From contig NZ_PVXN01000053.1 in NCBI RefSeq assembly GCF_002995795.1, forward strand, positions 62,001 to 126,000: a stretch of DNA of 64,000 nt, written 5' to 3'. A program made the position numbers and the translations under genes. The DNA is from Clostridium thermopalmarium DSM 5974. GTDB lineage: Bacteria; Bacillota; Clostridia; Clostridiales; Clostridiaceae. Positions 1 through 8,662 of the stretch are shown here, piece by piece. Position 1 is the stretch's first letter. Each line of letters opens with the position of its first letter. The notes beneath the pieces are model-generated. The model saw nothing but the letters and a program-made list of their open reading frames with translations, did not search any database and was not told the origin of the DNA.

Positions 1-2155
1 TAGCTGTTAAGAAAGCTATGATATTAACTGTAATCTGGAACTGAATAAATCTTTGGAAGTTTTCATATATTCCACGTCCCCATTTTATACCTTTAACTAT
101 AGTGCCGAAGCTGTCGTCGGTTAATATAATGTCTGCCGCATTTTTAGAAACTTCAGTACCTGCAATACCCATTGCAATACCTACATCTGCTTTAGTTAAA
201 GCAGGAGCGTCATTTATTCCGTCACCAGTAACTGCAACTACTTCTCCATTAGCTTGAAGAGCTTGTACAATTCTCATTTTTGTATCCGGTTTTGAACGAG
301 CAACAATAGCAATAGTTTTAATTTCATCCCTTAGCTCTTCATCAGATAGAGTATCTATATATGAAGCTTCAACAGCTCTAAGACCTTCACCTAGAAGACC
401 TAGCTCTTCTCCAATAGCTATAGCTGTGTTTATATTATCACCAGTAAGCATCTTTGTAGATACACCAGCATCTTTTGCAACTCTAACAGCCTCTTCAACT
501 TCTGGCCTTAATGGGTCTTTTATTCCAACAAAACCTGTGAATATTAAGTCATCTTCAATAACTCCAGCTTCTGTTGACATTGCAACTTCTTCATTTATAT
601 TTCTATAAGAGAATCCAAGAACACGCATGGACTTCTTTTGAAGACTTTCAATATCTTTTAGAATTTCCTTTTTTCTAACATCAGTAAGTTTTACTATTTT
701 TCCATCAATATGTTCATAGCTACATAAATCTAGAATTACCTCAGGAGCACCTTTAGTTAAAACGGTACAAGTATCTTCTTCATCTATAATAGTACTCATT
801 CTCTTACGCTTTGAGGTAAATGGAATTTGATGTATTATTTTTCTAGATTCCCTTTCTTTTATGTAATCATAAGAATCGTTGTATAAAAGAAGGGCACATT
901 CAGTAGCGCTGCCTAGATATTTAACTTCTCCATCAGTTTTTTCAATATCTGCTGTAGAGTTAATTAAACAGTTATCTATAAAATAGTTACTGCTTTCACT
1001 TAACTCATCTCTTTCAACAAACCTACCATTTAAATATACTTTCTCTACAGTCATTCTGTTTTGAGTTAAAGTACCTGTTTTATCAGAACAGATTACACTA
1101 ACTGAACCTATAGTTTCACAAGCTTCCTTTTTAGTAACAAGTGCATTAATCTTGGCCATTTTTTGCATGGTTATAGCAAGAGTCATGTTTATCATAGTAG
1201 GAAGTCCTTCAGGAACAGCTGCAACTATTAAAGCTACACAAACAACAAAAGCTGTTTTTACAGGTTCAATAGAATCTAAGAATGGAATGAATCCTGATGT
1301 ATCTATGTTAAGAGCATTTCCCATAATCATTTTTGTAAGCATTATTATGAAAAGAAGGGCTGCAATACCACTAGATACTTTTGAAATTGTGGAACCAAGG
1401 CCGCCAAGTTTAATTTGAAGAGGTGTTTCAAGATCTCCTTCTTCAAGGTTTTTGGCAATTTTACCCATTTCAGAAGCATCACCAGTAGAAGTTACTATAA
1501 ATTTTCCTCTACCGTAGGCAACAAGAGTACCACCAAACACCATATTTACTTGCTTTGCAGGGATAGGGTCTTGTATAACTGTTTTTCCCTTAGCTTCAAT
1601 GGTTTCCATTTCAACAATAGTATCTGCATTCTTGCTAACATCTTCAGATTCTCCAGTTAGCATATCTTCTCTAACCTTTAAATCTATGCTCTCTATAAGC
1701 CTTCCGTCAGCAGGAACCATATCTCCCATTTCAATAAAAACTATGTCTCCCGGAACTAAATCGCTTTTACTAATTTGCATTATATTTCCATCGCGTAGAA
1801 CTTTAACCTCAATATTTTCGGTCATCTTAGATAGAGCATCTGCAGCTTTTTGAGATCTACTCTCAGTAACTATTCCTATAGTAATACCAATAGCTACGGC
1901 ACATACTATACCAATGGCATCATGAAATTCTCCGATAAGCGCACTTATAAGGGCTGCAATTAAAAGAATAATCATCATAGGTTCTGTTAGAGCATCTTTA
2001 ATGTCATCCCAAATAGAGCGTTTTTCTTGCTTTGTAAATTCATTAGGTCCGTATTTTTCTAATCTAGCTTTAGCTTCAGAAGAAGACAGGCCTTTAGCTG
2101 AATCTACTTTCAACTCTTCTAACACGTTAGAAGCTTTTTCGCCAAAGTACTTCAT
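1..2155 (-). CDS. Cation-translocating P-type ATPase (Ca2+ type), C-terminus cut by window edge
   Basis: Membrane pump that exports a cation, most likely Ca2+, at the cost of ATP. About 718 codons are present, read leftward from ATG at 2155 behind AAAGGTGATAAT; the frame runs off the left edge in transmembrane helix M5, so the last membrane helices are missing. Seen in order: N-terminal cation-ATPase domain, M1-M2 starting near PMMIILL, actuator loop MLTGES, M4 with PEGLP, phosphorylation motif CSDKTGTLT near residue 355, nucleotide-binding KGAPEVIL, and hinge TGDGINDAPAL. The PEGLP motif and overall layout fit type IIA (SERCA-like) pumps. It diverges from hcp with about 325 bp between them. 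Mn2+ or another divalent ion cannot be excluded. Confidence 0.9.
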   Translation of the reverse strand, partial: MKYFGEKASNVLEELKVDSAKGLSSSEAKARLEKYGPNEFTKQEKRSIWDDIKDALTEPMMIILLIAALISALIGEFHDAIGIVCAVAIGITIGIVTESRSQKAADALSKMTENIEVKVLRDGNIMQISKSDLVPGDIVFIEMGDMVPADGRLIESIDLKVREDMLTGESEDVSKNADTIVEMETIEAKGKTVIQDPIPAKQVNMVFGGTLVAYGRGKFIVTSTGDASEMGKIAKNLEEGDLETPLQIKLGGLGSTISKVSSGIAALLFIIMLTKMIMGNALNIDTSGFIPFLDSIEPVKTAFVVCVALIVAAVPEGLPTMINMTLAITMQKMAKINALVTKKEACETIGSVSVICSDKTGTLTQNRMTVEKVYLNGRFVERDELSESSNYFIDNCLINSTADIEKTDGEVKYLGSATECALLLYNDSYDYIKERESRKIIHQIPFTSKRKRMSTIIDEEDTCTVLTKGAPEVILDLCSYEHIDGKIVKLTDVRKKEILKDIESLQKKSMRVLGFSYRNINEEVAMSTEAGVIEDDLIFTGFVGIKDPLRPEVEEAVRVAKDAGVSTKMLTGDNINTAIAIGEELGLLGEGLRAVEASYIDTLSDEELRDEIKTIAIVARSKPDTKMRIVQALQANGEVVAVTGDGINDAPALTKADVGIAMGIAGTEVSKNAADIILTDDSFGTIVKGIKWGRGIYENFQRFIQFQITVNIIAFLTA

Positions 2156-2309
2156 ATTATCACCTTTCTTTTAAAATTGTACAAATTAGATTATATCATG
2201 ATTATAAAATAATTGATATCAGAACTTATAGTAAATAAAAAAGAAAATACGTTAAAGTTTTGTAAATCTTAGCATGGTTTTAAGTTTATTGAAGTTTATT
2301 TTTTTATCC

Positions 2310-2352
2310 TGTAACAAAAGTTACAGAAACTAAAGATTTTGCCATATATAAT
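2310..2352 (+). promoter_or_regulatory. hcp promoter with HcpR-type operator
   Basis: TGTAACAAAAGTTACA (2310-2325) is a perfect inverted repeat with a 4-nt centre. A TATAAT box lies at 2347-2352, so the predicted start is near 2359 and the operator centre (2317.5) falls at about -41.5, the class II activator position of Crp/Fnr proteins. The same core with identical spacing lies in front of the gene at 5080. A Crp/Fnr regulator gene sits just beyond hcp. Activation is inferred from geometry. Confidence 0.75.
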
Positions 2353-2412
2353 AAAGCCATAGAAATTATTAGTGAAACAACAATTATATAGTTGAATTAA
2401 CTCTTTAAATTG

Positions 2413-2457
2413 AATAAAAAGCAATTTTAAATTATTAAATAAAAAGTAATTTTAAAT
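2413..2457 (+). repeat. Direct repeat in the hcp leader
   Basis: Two 20-nt copies, AATAAAAAGCAATTTTAAAT at 2413-2432 and the same with one C-to-T change at 2438-2457, period 25 nt. They lie between the predicted transcription start and the ribosome binding site of hcp. Function unknown. Confidence 0.7.
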
Positions 2458-2480
2458 ACAAATAAAATGGAGGTATAAAT

Positions 2481-4127
2481 ATGAACATGTTTTGTTATCA
2501 ATGTCAAGAAACTGCAGGATGTAAAGGCTGTACAATAAAAGGTGTATGCGGAAAGACTGCAGATGTAGCTAATCTACAAGACTTATTAATATATACACTT
2601 AAGGGAATAGCCCTATATGATTTAAAGGCAATAGATGCTGGAATCAAAAATGAAAAAGTAAATCAATTTATGGTAGATGCATTATTTGCAACAATCACAA
2701 ATGCTAATTTTGATAAAGAAGGTTTCGATGTAAGAATTAGAAAAGGACTAGCTTTAAGAGAAGAAATCAAAGCTTCATTAATAGAAAATGGGGTAAATAT
2801 AGATGATATAACTCATGATTCTGCTCTATGGACTGGAGATACTCTTGAAGAATTTGAGGAAAAAGCTAAAACAGTAGGAATTCTTGCAGTAGAAAATGAA
2901 GATGTAAGATCATTAAGAGAACTATTAACATATGGAATAAAGGGTATGGCAGCTTATGTTAAACATGCCTATAATCTAGGCTTTGAAGATGAAAATTTAT
3001 ACACTTTCATGAAAAAAGCATTAGTATCAACAACTAAAGAACTAAGTGTTGATGAAATGGTTGCAATAGTTCTAGAAGCTGGTAAGTTTGGTGTAGACGC
3101 TATGGCTCTACTTGACAAAGCTAATACATCTACTTATGGAAATCCAGAAATAACAAAGGTTAATATAGGTGTTAGAAACAATCCAGCTATTTTAATTAGT
3201 GGACATGATTTAAAGGATATGGAAGAATTATTAAAGCAAACAGAAGGAACTGGAGTAGATGTTTATACTCACAGCGAAATGCTTCCTGCGAACTATTATC
3301 CAGCATTCAAAAAGTATAAACACTTTGTAGGAAACTATGGAAATGCATGGTGGAAACAAAACGAAGAATTTGAAAAATTCAATGGACCAATCCTAATGAC
3401 AACAAACTGTATAGTTCCACCTAAGGATTCATACAAGGACAGATTATATACTACAGGTTCAACTGGATTCCCAGGAGTAAAGCATATTCCAGATGGAGAA
3501 AATGGTCAGCCAAAAGATTTCTCAATCATAATTGAACACGCTAAAAAGTGTGCTCCTCCAACTGAGATAGAAAAGGGAGAAATAGTAGGTGGATTTGCTC
3601 ACAATCAAGTATTAGCTTTAGCTGACAAAGTAGTTGAAGCGGTTAAGAGCGGAGCAATCAGAAGATTCTTCGTAATGGCAGGATGCGACGGAAGAGCTAA
3701 GAGCAGAAACTACTATACAGAATTTGCTAAGGCTCTACCAAAAGACACAGTAATTCTTACAGCAGGATGTGCTAAATATAAATACAATAAGCTTGATTTA
3801 GGAGATATCGGTGGAATTCCAAGAGTACTAGACGCTGGACAATGTAACGACTCATACTCATTAGCAGTAATAGCTCTTAAATTAAAAGAAGTATTTGGAC
3901 TTGATGATATAAATGAATTACCAATTTCATTTAACATTGCATGGTATGAACAAAAGGCTGTAATAGTATTACTTGCATTATTACACTTAGGAGTTAAAAA
4001 CATTCATTTAGGACCAACTCTACCAGCATTCTTATCACCAAATGTAGCTAAAGTTTTAGTTGATAACTTTGGTATTGCTGGAATTGGAACAGTAGAAGAT
4101 GATATTAAATTATTCTTAGGAGAATAA
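2481..4127 (+). CDS. hcp: Hydroxylamine reductase / hybrid cluster protein
   Basis: Cytoplasmic Fe-S enzyme (prismane protein) that reduces hydroxylamine in vitro and is widely linked to nitric oxide defence in anaerobes. 548 aa, normal for the family. The N-terminus carries Cys5, Cys8, Cys17 and Cys23 (C-x2-C-x8-C-x5-C), the class I pattern for the [4Fe-4S] cluster. Further cysteines later in the protein (for example in [21 protein letters not shown] and GQCNDS) fit the hybrid-cluster ligands. Start ATG 2481 is 7 nt after GGAGG. Probably monocistronic: own promoter and a strong terminator. The upstream operator and nearby Crp/Fnr gene point to HcpR-type control. Confidence 0.97.
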   Translation: MNMFCYQCQETAGCKGCTIKGVCGKTADVANLQDLLIYTLKGIALYDLKAIDAGIKNEKVNQFMVDALFATITNANFDKEGFDVRIRKGLALREEIKASLIENGVNIDDITHDSALWTGDTLEEFEEKAKTVGILAVENEDVRSLRELLTYGIKGMAAYVKHAYNLGFEDENLYTFMKKALVSTTKELSVDEMVAIVLEAGKFGVDAMALLDKANTSTYGNPEITKVNIGVRNNPAILISGHDLKDMEELLKQTEGTGVDVYTHSEMLPANYYPAFKKYKHFVGNYGNAWWKQNEEFEKFNGPILMTTNCIVPPKDSYKDRLYTTGSTGFPGVKHIPDGENGQPKDFSIIIEHAKKCAPPTEIEKGEIVGGFAHNQVLALADKVVEAVKSGAIRRFFVMAGCDGRAKSRNYYTEFAKALPKDTVILTAGCAKYKYNKLDLGDIGGIPRVLDAGQCNDSYSLAVIALKLKEVFGLDDINELPISFNIAWYEQKAVIVLLALLHLGVKNIHLGPTLPAFLSPNVAKVLVDNFGIAGIGTVEDDIKLFLGE

Positions 4128-4150
4128 TTTAGATTAGAGAGAAAAATATT

Positions 4151-4187
4151 AAAGAGTGTAAAAATCAATGGATTTTTACACTCTTTT
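4151..4187. terminator. Terminator after hcp
   Basis: A 16-bp stem (AAAGAGTGTAAAAATC pairing with GATTTTTACACTCTTT) with an AATG loop. A-rich on the left and T-rich on the right, so it may act for both strands. Confidence 0.85.
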
Positions 4188-4258
4188 CTAACTCCATAAA
4201 TTATTAATTTAGAATTTAAAGGCTTTATAACTAAATAAAACTGTTTTATTATATGATT

Positions 4259-4936
4259 CTAAAAGAGTGTTTCTTCTAAAGCTTCTATGTCTAATATAGT
4301 TATAGTTTTTCTATCAAAATCTATAAGTCCATCCTCTTTCATCTTTATAAGTTCCCTCGATAAGGAAGGTCTAGTAGTTCCAAATTGATCTGCCATTTCT
4401 TGTCTTGAGCCATTAAGAGTTATTGTTAAACTTTTCTTATTCTTATATTCATTCAAAAGGAAGCTAGATATTTTTTGCCTTATGGTTTGATAAGATAAAT
4501 CTCTTAATATTTTGCTTAAGGTGAGTATCCTATTAGATAATACCTTCATAAAATTATTTAAAAATGTTGAATTAGAGCTGCATAATTTAAGTATATCATT
4601 CTCATGTATAAATAGGATTTTTGTTGCATTAGAGGATACTATAGTTGAAGGGTATGTCTTTTTATTTGAGAATATGATAGCCTCTCCAAAAACATTTCCT
4701 TTTTCCATGCGATTTATGGTGACAGTTTTACCAGAAGGGTAATTTTTTTGAACCTCTATTGTACCTTCAAGAACAATTCCGATGCTTGAAATTGGATCGT
4801 CCTCTAAAGCTATAATTTCACCTTTTTTATAGGAAGAAATTTTATAATTCGTATTAGATAGCGTTGATATAGCTTCTTCTTCATTGAATCCACTAAATAA
4901 ACTGCAGGATTTTAAAGCGTTATAAATATATTCCAT
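4259..4936 (-). CDS. Crp/Fnr-family transcriptional regulator, HcpR-like
   Basis: Predicted DNA-binding regulator of the nitrosative-stress genes around it. 225 aa from the second ATG (4936), preferred because GGGGG at 4943-4947 is 6 nt away from it but directly abuts the ATG at 4942. It has an N-terminal cyclic-nucleotide-binding-like beta barrel (about residues 15-115), a long dimer helix, and a C-terminal winged HTH near residues 177-200 with recognition helix TTRPSLSREL. The Fnr-type N-terminal cysteine cluster is absent, which fits HcpR proteins; known HcpR members sense NO, and some bind heme. Its own promoter region, shared with the divergent gene at 5080, carries GTAAC-ATAA-GTTAC, so autoregulation is likely. 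The name HcpR rests on context. Confidence 0.85.
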   Translation of the reverse strand: MEYIYNALKSCSLFSGFNEEEAISTLSNTNYKISSYKKGEIIALEDDPISSIGIVLEGTIEVQKNYPSGKTVTINRMEKGNVFGEAIIFSNKKTYPSTIVSSNATKILFIHENDILKLCSSNSTFLNNFMKVLSNRILTLSKILRDLSYQTIRQKISSFLLNEYKNKKSLTITLNGSRQEMADQFGTTRPSLSRELIKMKEDGLIDFDRKTITILDIEALEETLF

Positions 4937-4963
4937 GAACATCCCCCTTTGTACATAAAGTTT

Positions 4964-5006
4964 CGTAACATAAGTTACATATTAGATACAATAATATTAG
5001 TATAAT
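4964..5006 (+). promoter_or_regulatory. Second HcpR-type operator and promoter, between divergent genes
   Basis: CGTAACATAAGTTACA (4964-4979) contains a perfect GTAAC-N4-GTTAC core centred at 4971.5. TATAAT follows at 5001-5006, 29.5 nt from the operator centre to its first base, exactly as at hcp. The rightward promoter (gene at 5080) would be class II. For the leftward regulator gene the same site lies close to the start codon and could repress or activate. Confidence 0.75.
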
Positions 5007-5079
5007 TAAGAAACTGAATCAAGTATATGATTATAGTCACAATAGATAAGAAGAAACCTTTATGAGAGGAGAAGAGTAA

Positions 5080-5529
5080 ATGAATAATAAAAATAAGGAT
5101 ATATTTAAGGGAATATCAGCGTGTCCATCTATGATAGCTGAAAATATAAATAGTGATAAATCAGAATTAAGCCATTGGCCAATACAGCTTAAACTTATAA
5201 AAACATCATCACAAATTTTCGAAAATGCACATTTGCTTATAGCTGCAGATTGTACTGCATATGCATATAAAGACTTTCATATTGATTTTATAAAAGACCA
5301 TGTTACAACAATAGGATGTCCAAAACTTGACGATGCTGAATTTTATAAGAAAAAGCTAATAGAAATTTTTAAAAATAGTAATATTAAAAGTGTTAAAGTT
5401 GTAAAAATGTCCGTTCCATGTTGCAATGGGATAAGCATAATAGTTAAAGAAGCCTTAAAGGAAGTTAATAAGGATATTCCTTATAGCGAGGTTACCATAG
5501 ATATAGACGGTACAATAGAAGCGAATTAG
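5080..5529 (+). CDS. Stand-alone C-terminal domain of a 4Fe-4S binding protein family
   Basis: 149 aa. It matches, from memory, the C-terminal half of a clostridial Fe-S protein often found beside hcp, with ACPSM, ELSHWPIQL, LLIAADCTAYAYKDFH, IGCPKLDD and VPCCNGI. The usual N-terminal ferredoxin half (two C-x2-C-x2-C-x3-C clusters) is missing, yet there is a good ribosome binding site (GAGAGGAGAAG) and ATG, so this looks like a genuine short form. Retained cysteines in ADCTA, GCPK and PCCNG could still bind metal. The promoter carries the same operator as hcp, implying co-regulation. Biochemical role unknown; an electron-transfer partner of Hcp is a guess. Confidence 0.75.
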   Translation: MNNKNKDIFKGISACPSMIAENINSDKSELSHWPIQLKLIKTSSQIFENAHLLIAADCTAYAYKDFHIDFIKDHVTTIGCPKLDDAEFYKKKLIEIFKNSNIKSVKVVKMSVPCCNGISIIVKEALKEVNKDIPYSEVTIDIDGTIEAN

Positions 5530-5546
5530 GTTAATAATTTACTACC

Positions 5547-5749
5547 TTATGTAAAGCTGAGCATTTCAAGGCCAGTTTTCTTTCTTTCGGCATTAAATGA
5601 TGCTGTAGTTTCAATTGGTACAATGCAGTTATAATTTAATGAGAAAGCGTGACTACAGGTTTCAAATCCACAGACATCTGTTGCAGCTCCACAAGTATTA
5701 AATTTTTAATACCATTATTATTCAGTATCTCGTCTAAGTTAGTATTGAA
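5547..5749 (-). pseudogene. Relic of an isochorismatase-like cysteine hydrolase
   Basis: Read leftward from 5749, one frame gives FNTNLDEILNNNGIKNLILV. After a frameshift near 5692 the text continues as CGAATDVCGFETCSHAFSL and then NYNCIVPIETTASFN, ending at a stop at 5547-5549. This order (T-x-L-x-x-L-x-x-x-GI-x-x-L followed by GxATDVCxxxT, a DA-L-GY-like stretch and a P-x-x-T-ASF tail) is typical of the C-terminal half of nicotinamidase/isochorismatase-family hydrolases, in which the catalytic cysteine lies in the GVATDVC segment. There is no N-terminal half and no start. Confidence 0.6.
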
Positions 5750-5844
5750 ATGTTCCTACTTGGTGCCTTCGCATAAGAAGATGCACCATAATTTTTTTGT
5801 ATTGTATGTTTATTAAAATTTTGTAAATTTTTATTAGCAAGTTG

Positions 5845-5872
5845 TTGAATTTTAGTGTAGTTATAATATAAT
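5845..5872 (+). promoter_or_regulatory. Sigma-A type promoter for the radical SAM gene
   Basis: TTGAAT (5845-5850), a 16-nt spacer and TATAAT (5867-5872), about 60 nt upstream of the start codon. Confidence 0.55.
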
Positions 5873-5939
5873 GGTACTAAATTGAATAAATTATTGTATC
5901 AGGGCTTAGGGTTTTTAGTTTATATTAGGAGGAATGACA

Positions 5940-7322
5940 ATGGGAGTAAAGGATAGCTTGGAGAAAAGCGTTAAGCAAAAAGTGGTAAATACTGTATTAA
6001 ACATTATAGACAAAGATCCAGAAAAAAATGTAGATAAGATTTTTGAAACATTAAAAAAGGTTACAAGAGATAAGGGACAGCTAGCTCAGATTGAGGCTGT
6101 TCACAAGTATTATGATATGCAGCCTGCTACTCGTAAATTAGTGGAAAGTATATTAAAAGACACTAATAAGAAGTGTCTAAAAAAGTTTTTTACTAATTTT
6201 TTTGCAAATGCGAACTGGTATGCTGGCTCTAAGAGATCTAAGTATCTTTTTGAGGAGGATACCAAAATACCTTTTACAATGCTTATAAGCCCTACTATGC
6301 AGTGCAATTTGAGATGTAAAGGCTGTTATGCTACAGATATGATGAATTTACCTAAAATACCTATAGAAGAAGTAGATAGAATAATAGGTGAAGCTAGAGA
6401 CCTTGGTATCTACTATATTATAGTTTTAGGTGGAGAGCCTTTCTTTTATAAGGAACTACTTGATATATATGAAAAGTATGACGATATGATTTTCACACCA
6501 TTTACTAATGGTACTATGATAGATGAACAAATAGCAGATAGGCTCCAGGAATTAGGAAATGTAATACCTATGCTTTCTGTAGAAGGTGAAGAGGAATTTA
6601 CAGATGCAAGAAGAGGAAAAGGTACTTATAAAAAAGTTATGCATGCTATGGATCTTTTAAAAGAAAGAGGTATATTATTCGGTGTATCTACTGCTGTTAC
6701 AAGGGAAAACATTGACTCTGTATTAGCTGATGAGTTTGTAGATAAATTGATAGAAAAGGGCGCAAAAATGAACTGGTACTTCCTATTCATGCCTGTTGGG
6801 TGTGAGAAACCAGATTTTGACTTAATGCTGACTCCAGAGCAAAGAATTTATCTTGGAGAAAGAACCCATGAAATAAGAAAGACTAAGCCGTATTTCACAA
6901 TAGATTTCTTTAATGATGCACCTTTTGTTGGAGGATGCATAGCAGGAAAGTATTTCTTCCATGTAAATGCTCATGAGGATTGCGAACCTTGTATATTTGC
7001 TCATTTTGCAACACAGAATCTTAAAGGAAAACATCTTATAGATGTGTTTAGGGATCCTTTCTTTAAAGAATTAAGACATAGACAACCATATAACAAAAAC
7101 ATGCTAAGACCTTGCATGATGATAGATAATCCTAATGTAGTAAGGGAAGTATGTGAAAAGGTAGGGGCTAAGCCAACAGACTTAGGTGGAGAAATTATGC
7201 TCCATGATGAGGAATATAAGAAAAAAATAGAACAAGTAGCAAATGAATTTGCCCCTTATGCTGAAAAGATGTGGAAAGAAAGATTTGATGAAAAGGGAAA
7301 TGAAAATTTTGCAAGAGGATAG
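5940..7322 (+). CDS. Radical SAM protein
   Basis: Uses S-adenosylmethionine and a [4Fe-4S] cluster to start radical chemistry; substrate unknown. 460 aa from ATG 5940, which is 7 nt after AGGAGG (the ATG at 5934 is only 1 nt from it). The radical SAM motif CNLRCKGC is at residues 122-129, followed by the GGEPF SAM-binding motif. A helical N-terminal extension of about 110 residues precedes the barrel. The C-terminal third has cysteines in GGCIAGKYFF, DCEPC and LRPC, suggesting auxiliary Fe-S ligands. Monocistronic by its own promoter and terminator. No partner peptide gene is visible next to it, so a peptide-modifying role cannot be argued. Confidence 0.9.
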   Translation: MGVKDSLEKSVKQKVVNTVLNIIDKDPEKNVDKIFETLKKVTRDKGQLAQIEAVHKYYDMQPATRKLVESILKDTNKKCLKKFFTNFFANANWYAGSKRSKYLFEEDTKIPFTMLISPTMQCNLRCKGCYATDMMNLPKIPIEEVDRIIGEARDLGIYYIIVLGGEPFFYKELLDIYEKYDDMIFTPFTNGTMIDEQIADRLQELGNVIPMLSVEGEEEFTDARRGKGTYKKVMHAMDLLKERGILFGVSTAVTRENIDSVLADEFVDKLIEKGAKMNWYFLFMPVGCEKPDFDLMLTPEQRIYLGERTHEIRKTKPYFTIDFFNDAPFVGGCIAGKYFFHVNAHEDCEPCIFAHFATQNLKGKHLIDVFRDPFFKELRHRQPYNKNMLRPCMMIDNPNVVREVCEKVGAKPTDLGGEIMLHDEEYKKKIEQVANEFAPYAEKMWKERFDEKGNENFARG

Positions 7323-7344
7323 TAGAAAAGTTTAAATAAACACA

Positions 7345-7390
7345 AATAATCCCGCTAATTGCAGCTTGTTGCAAACAGCGGGATTATTTA
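7345..7390. terminator. Bidirectional terminator between convergent genes
   Basis: AAATAATCCCGCT (7345-7357 region) pairs with AGCGGGATTATTT (7378-7390), A-rich one side and T-rich the other. It serves the radical SAM gene and the convergent glycosyltransferase. Confidence 0.85.
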
Positions 7391-7398
7391 AATTATAT

Positions 7399-8514
7399 TT
7401 ATCTATTGCAGATTTTTTCATAGGCCTTAAAGGTATTTTCAGCAGTTTTTTTCCAAGAGAATTTTGAAGCTTGTTTTAAACCTTTTTCTCTTAAAATTTC
7501 TCTTAGCTTTCCATCATTAAGCACTTTTTCTAAAGACTTTTTGAGTTCATCTTCGTTATAAGGATTGATTAGTATAGCGCTGTCTTCTACTATTTCAGGT
7601 ATTGATGTAATATTTGAAGTAATAACAGGGGCACCACAGCTCATTGCCTCTAGAGGTGGAAGTCCGAAACCTTCATATAGAGATGGATATACAAAAGCAT
7701 CACAGGAATTATAAAAAATAGGAAGTTCTTCTTTAGGTATAAATCCAGTAAATATTATCTTAGAAGCTAGATGAGAGTAAGAATTGCTTAGGTACTCTCC
7801 CAAATCTTTTTTTGCACCTCCTATTACTAGAGTGTAGTTTTTCTCCTCTAGATTAGGTAGAGCTCTTAAAAAGGAATTTATTAATGCCCTTACATTTTTT
7901 CGAGCACTAAATCCACCTATATATAAAATGAAAGGTTTAGTGATATTATATTTTTTTGCTAAAAATTTCTTGCAGTTATTCTTATCTAAAGGCTTGTATA
8001 TACTATCTGCAGCCAGTGGTGTTACGAAGATTTTATCTGGGTCAATAGGGAAAAATCTTAGTATATCTTTTTTTGAGTATTCTGACACGGTGATTATTCC
8101 ATCAACATTTTGTATAATGTTAGGCACTTCTCTTAGGAATTTTAATAAATATCCGCGTCCTACGGTTTCAGGCATAATGTAAGGTATTAAGTCGTGAACA
8201 GTAATCACTTTTTTGCATTTAGCATCTATATTTAATCCAATGCCGTTTTGAGGCACGTGATAAATATCTATATTCTCACGTATTAAGTCATAAGAAAAAT
8301 AATTTTGTTCAAAAAATCTAGTATGACGTTTAGAAGTCATAACTATTTCCGTATTATCTCTTTTATATTCGTCATAATTTAACTCTGACCAATAGAGTCT
8401 ATAATAATTATCTTTATATAAATCTATTAAGTTTTTAACGATATTTTCTGTATAAGTACCAATTCCAGTACCTCCATACCAATTGATACCTCTAGCATCA
8501 ATGGCTATTCTCAT
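7399..8514 (-). CDS. GT4-family glycosyltransferase, spore-coat locus copy 1
   Basis: Retaining glycosyltransferase of the GT-B fold that moves a sugar from a nucleotide-sugar donor to an unknown acceptor. 371 aa. N-terminal [22 protein letters not shown] is the acceptor-side Rossmann start; YIGGFSARKN opens the C-terminal lobe; [15 protein letters not shown] holds the E-x7-E donor motif. Start ATG 8514 follows GGAGAGGA. It diverges from a CotS-family gene, and a close paralogue at 17045 diverges from another CotS gene. This repeated pairing suggests a role in decorating the spore coat; the acceptor is not evident from sequence. Confidence 0.88.
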   Translation of the reverse strand: MRIAIDARGINWYGGTGIGTYTENIVKNLIDLYKDNYYRLYWSELNYDEYKRDNTEIVMTSKRHTRFFEQNYFSYDLIRENIDIYHVPQNGIGLNIDAKCKKVITVHDLIPYIMPETVGRGYLLKFLREVPNIIQNVDGIITVSEYSKKDILRFFPIDPDKIFVTPLAADSIYKPLDKNNCKKFLAKKYNITKPFILYIGGFSARKNVRALINSFLRALPNLEEKNYTLVIGGAKKDLGEYLSNSYSHLASKIIFTGFIPKEELPIFYNSCDAFVYPSLYEGFGLPPLEAMSCGAPVITSNITSIPEIVEDSAILINPYNEDELKKSLEKVLNDGKLREILREKGLKQASKFSWKKTAENTFKAYEKICNR

Positions 8515-8601
8515 TAAATCCTCTCCTTATAATCCTTATATAGTATTAATATTAAACAATTGGTGAAAATGTGATATACATATCCAATATTTACTATTAT
8601 T

Positions 8602-8630
8602 CACACACTAAAAAAATTATTCATATACTA
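8602..8630 (+). promoter_or_regulatory. Possible mother-cell (sigma-K-like) promoter for cotS copy 1
   Basis: CATATACTA (8622-8630) fits the CATAnnnTA -10 pattern, and an AC-rich stretch CACACAC at 8602-8608 stands at about the right distance for the -35 AC. Weak pattern in AT-rich DNA, supported mainly by the spore-coat context. Confidence 0.3.
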
Positions 8631-8662
8631 GAAAGAGAAAAAAGATTTTGGAGGAAGGTTCC

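Larger units (their letters stand above)
2156..2480. other. Intergenic region between the divergent ATPase and hcp genes
   Basis: No open frame of note. It holds the hcp promoter with a Crp/Fnr-type operator (2310-2325), a TATAAT at 2347-2352, and a 20-nt direct repeat inside the hcp leader (2413-2457). Confidence 0.7.
5530..5939. other. Intergenic region with gene relic and promoter
   Basis: No intact gene. It holds a decayed cysteine-hydrolase fragment on the minus strand (5547-5749) and the promoter of the radical SAM gene. Confidence 0.7.

Noticed and set aside
3713-4003. Open frame on minus within hcp
   Set aside because: Antisense shadow; hcp motifs run through the region in the other frame.
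4512-4742. Open frame on plus inside the Crp/Fnr gene
   Set aside because: Antisense shadow of a well-supported gene; no ribosome binding site and no recognisable protein.
5934-5939. First ATG of the radical SAM frame as start
   Set aside because: Only 1 nt from AGGAGG; the ATG at 5940 has ideal spacing.
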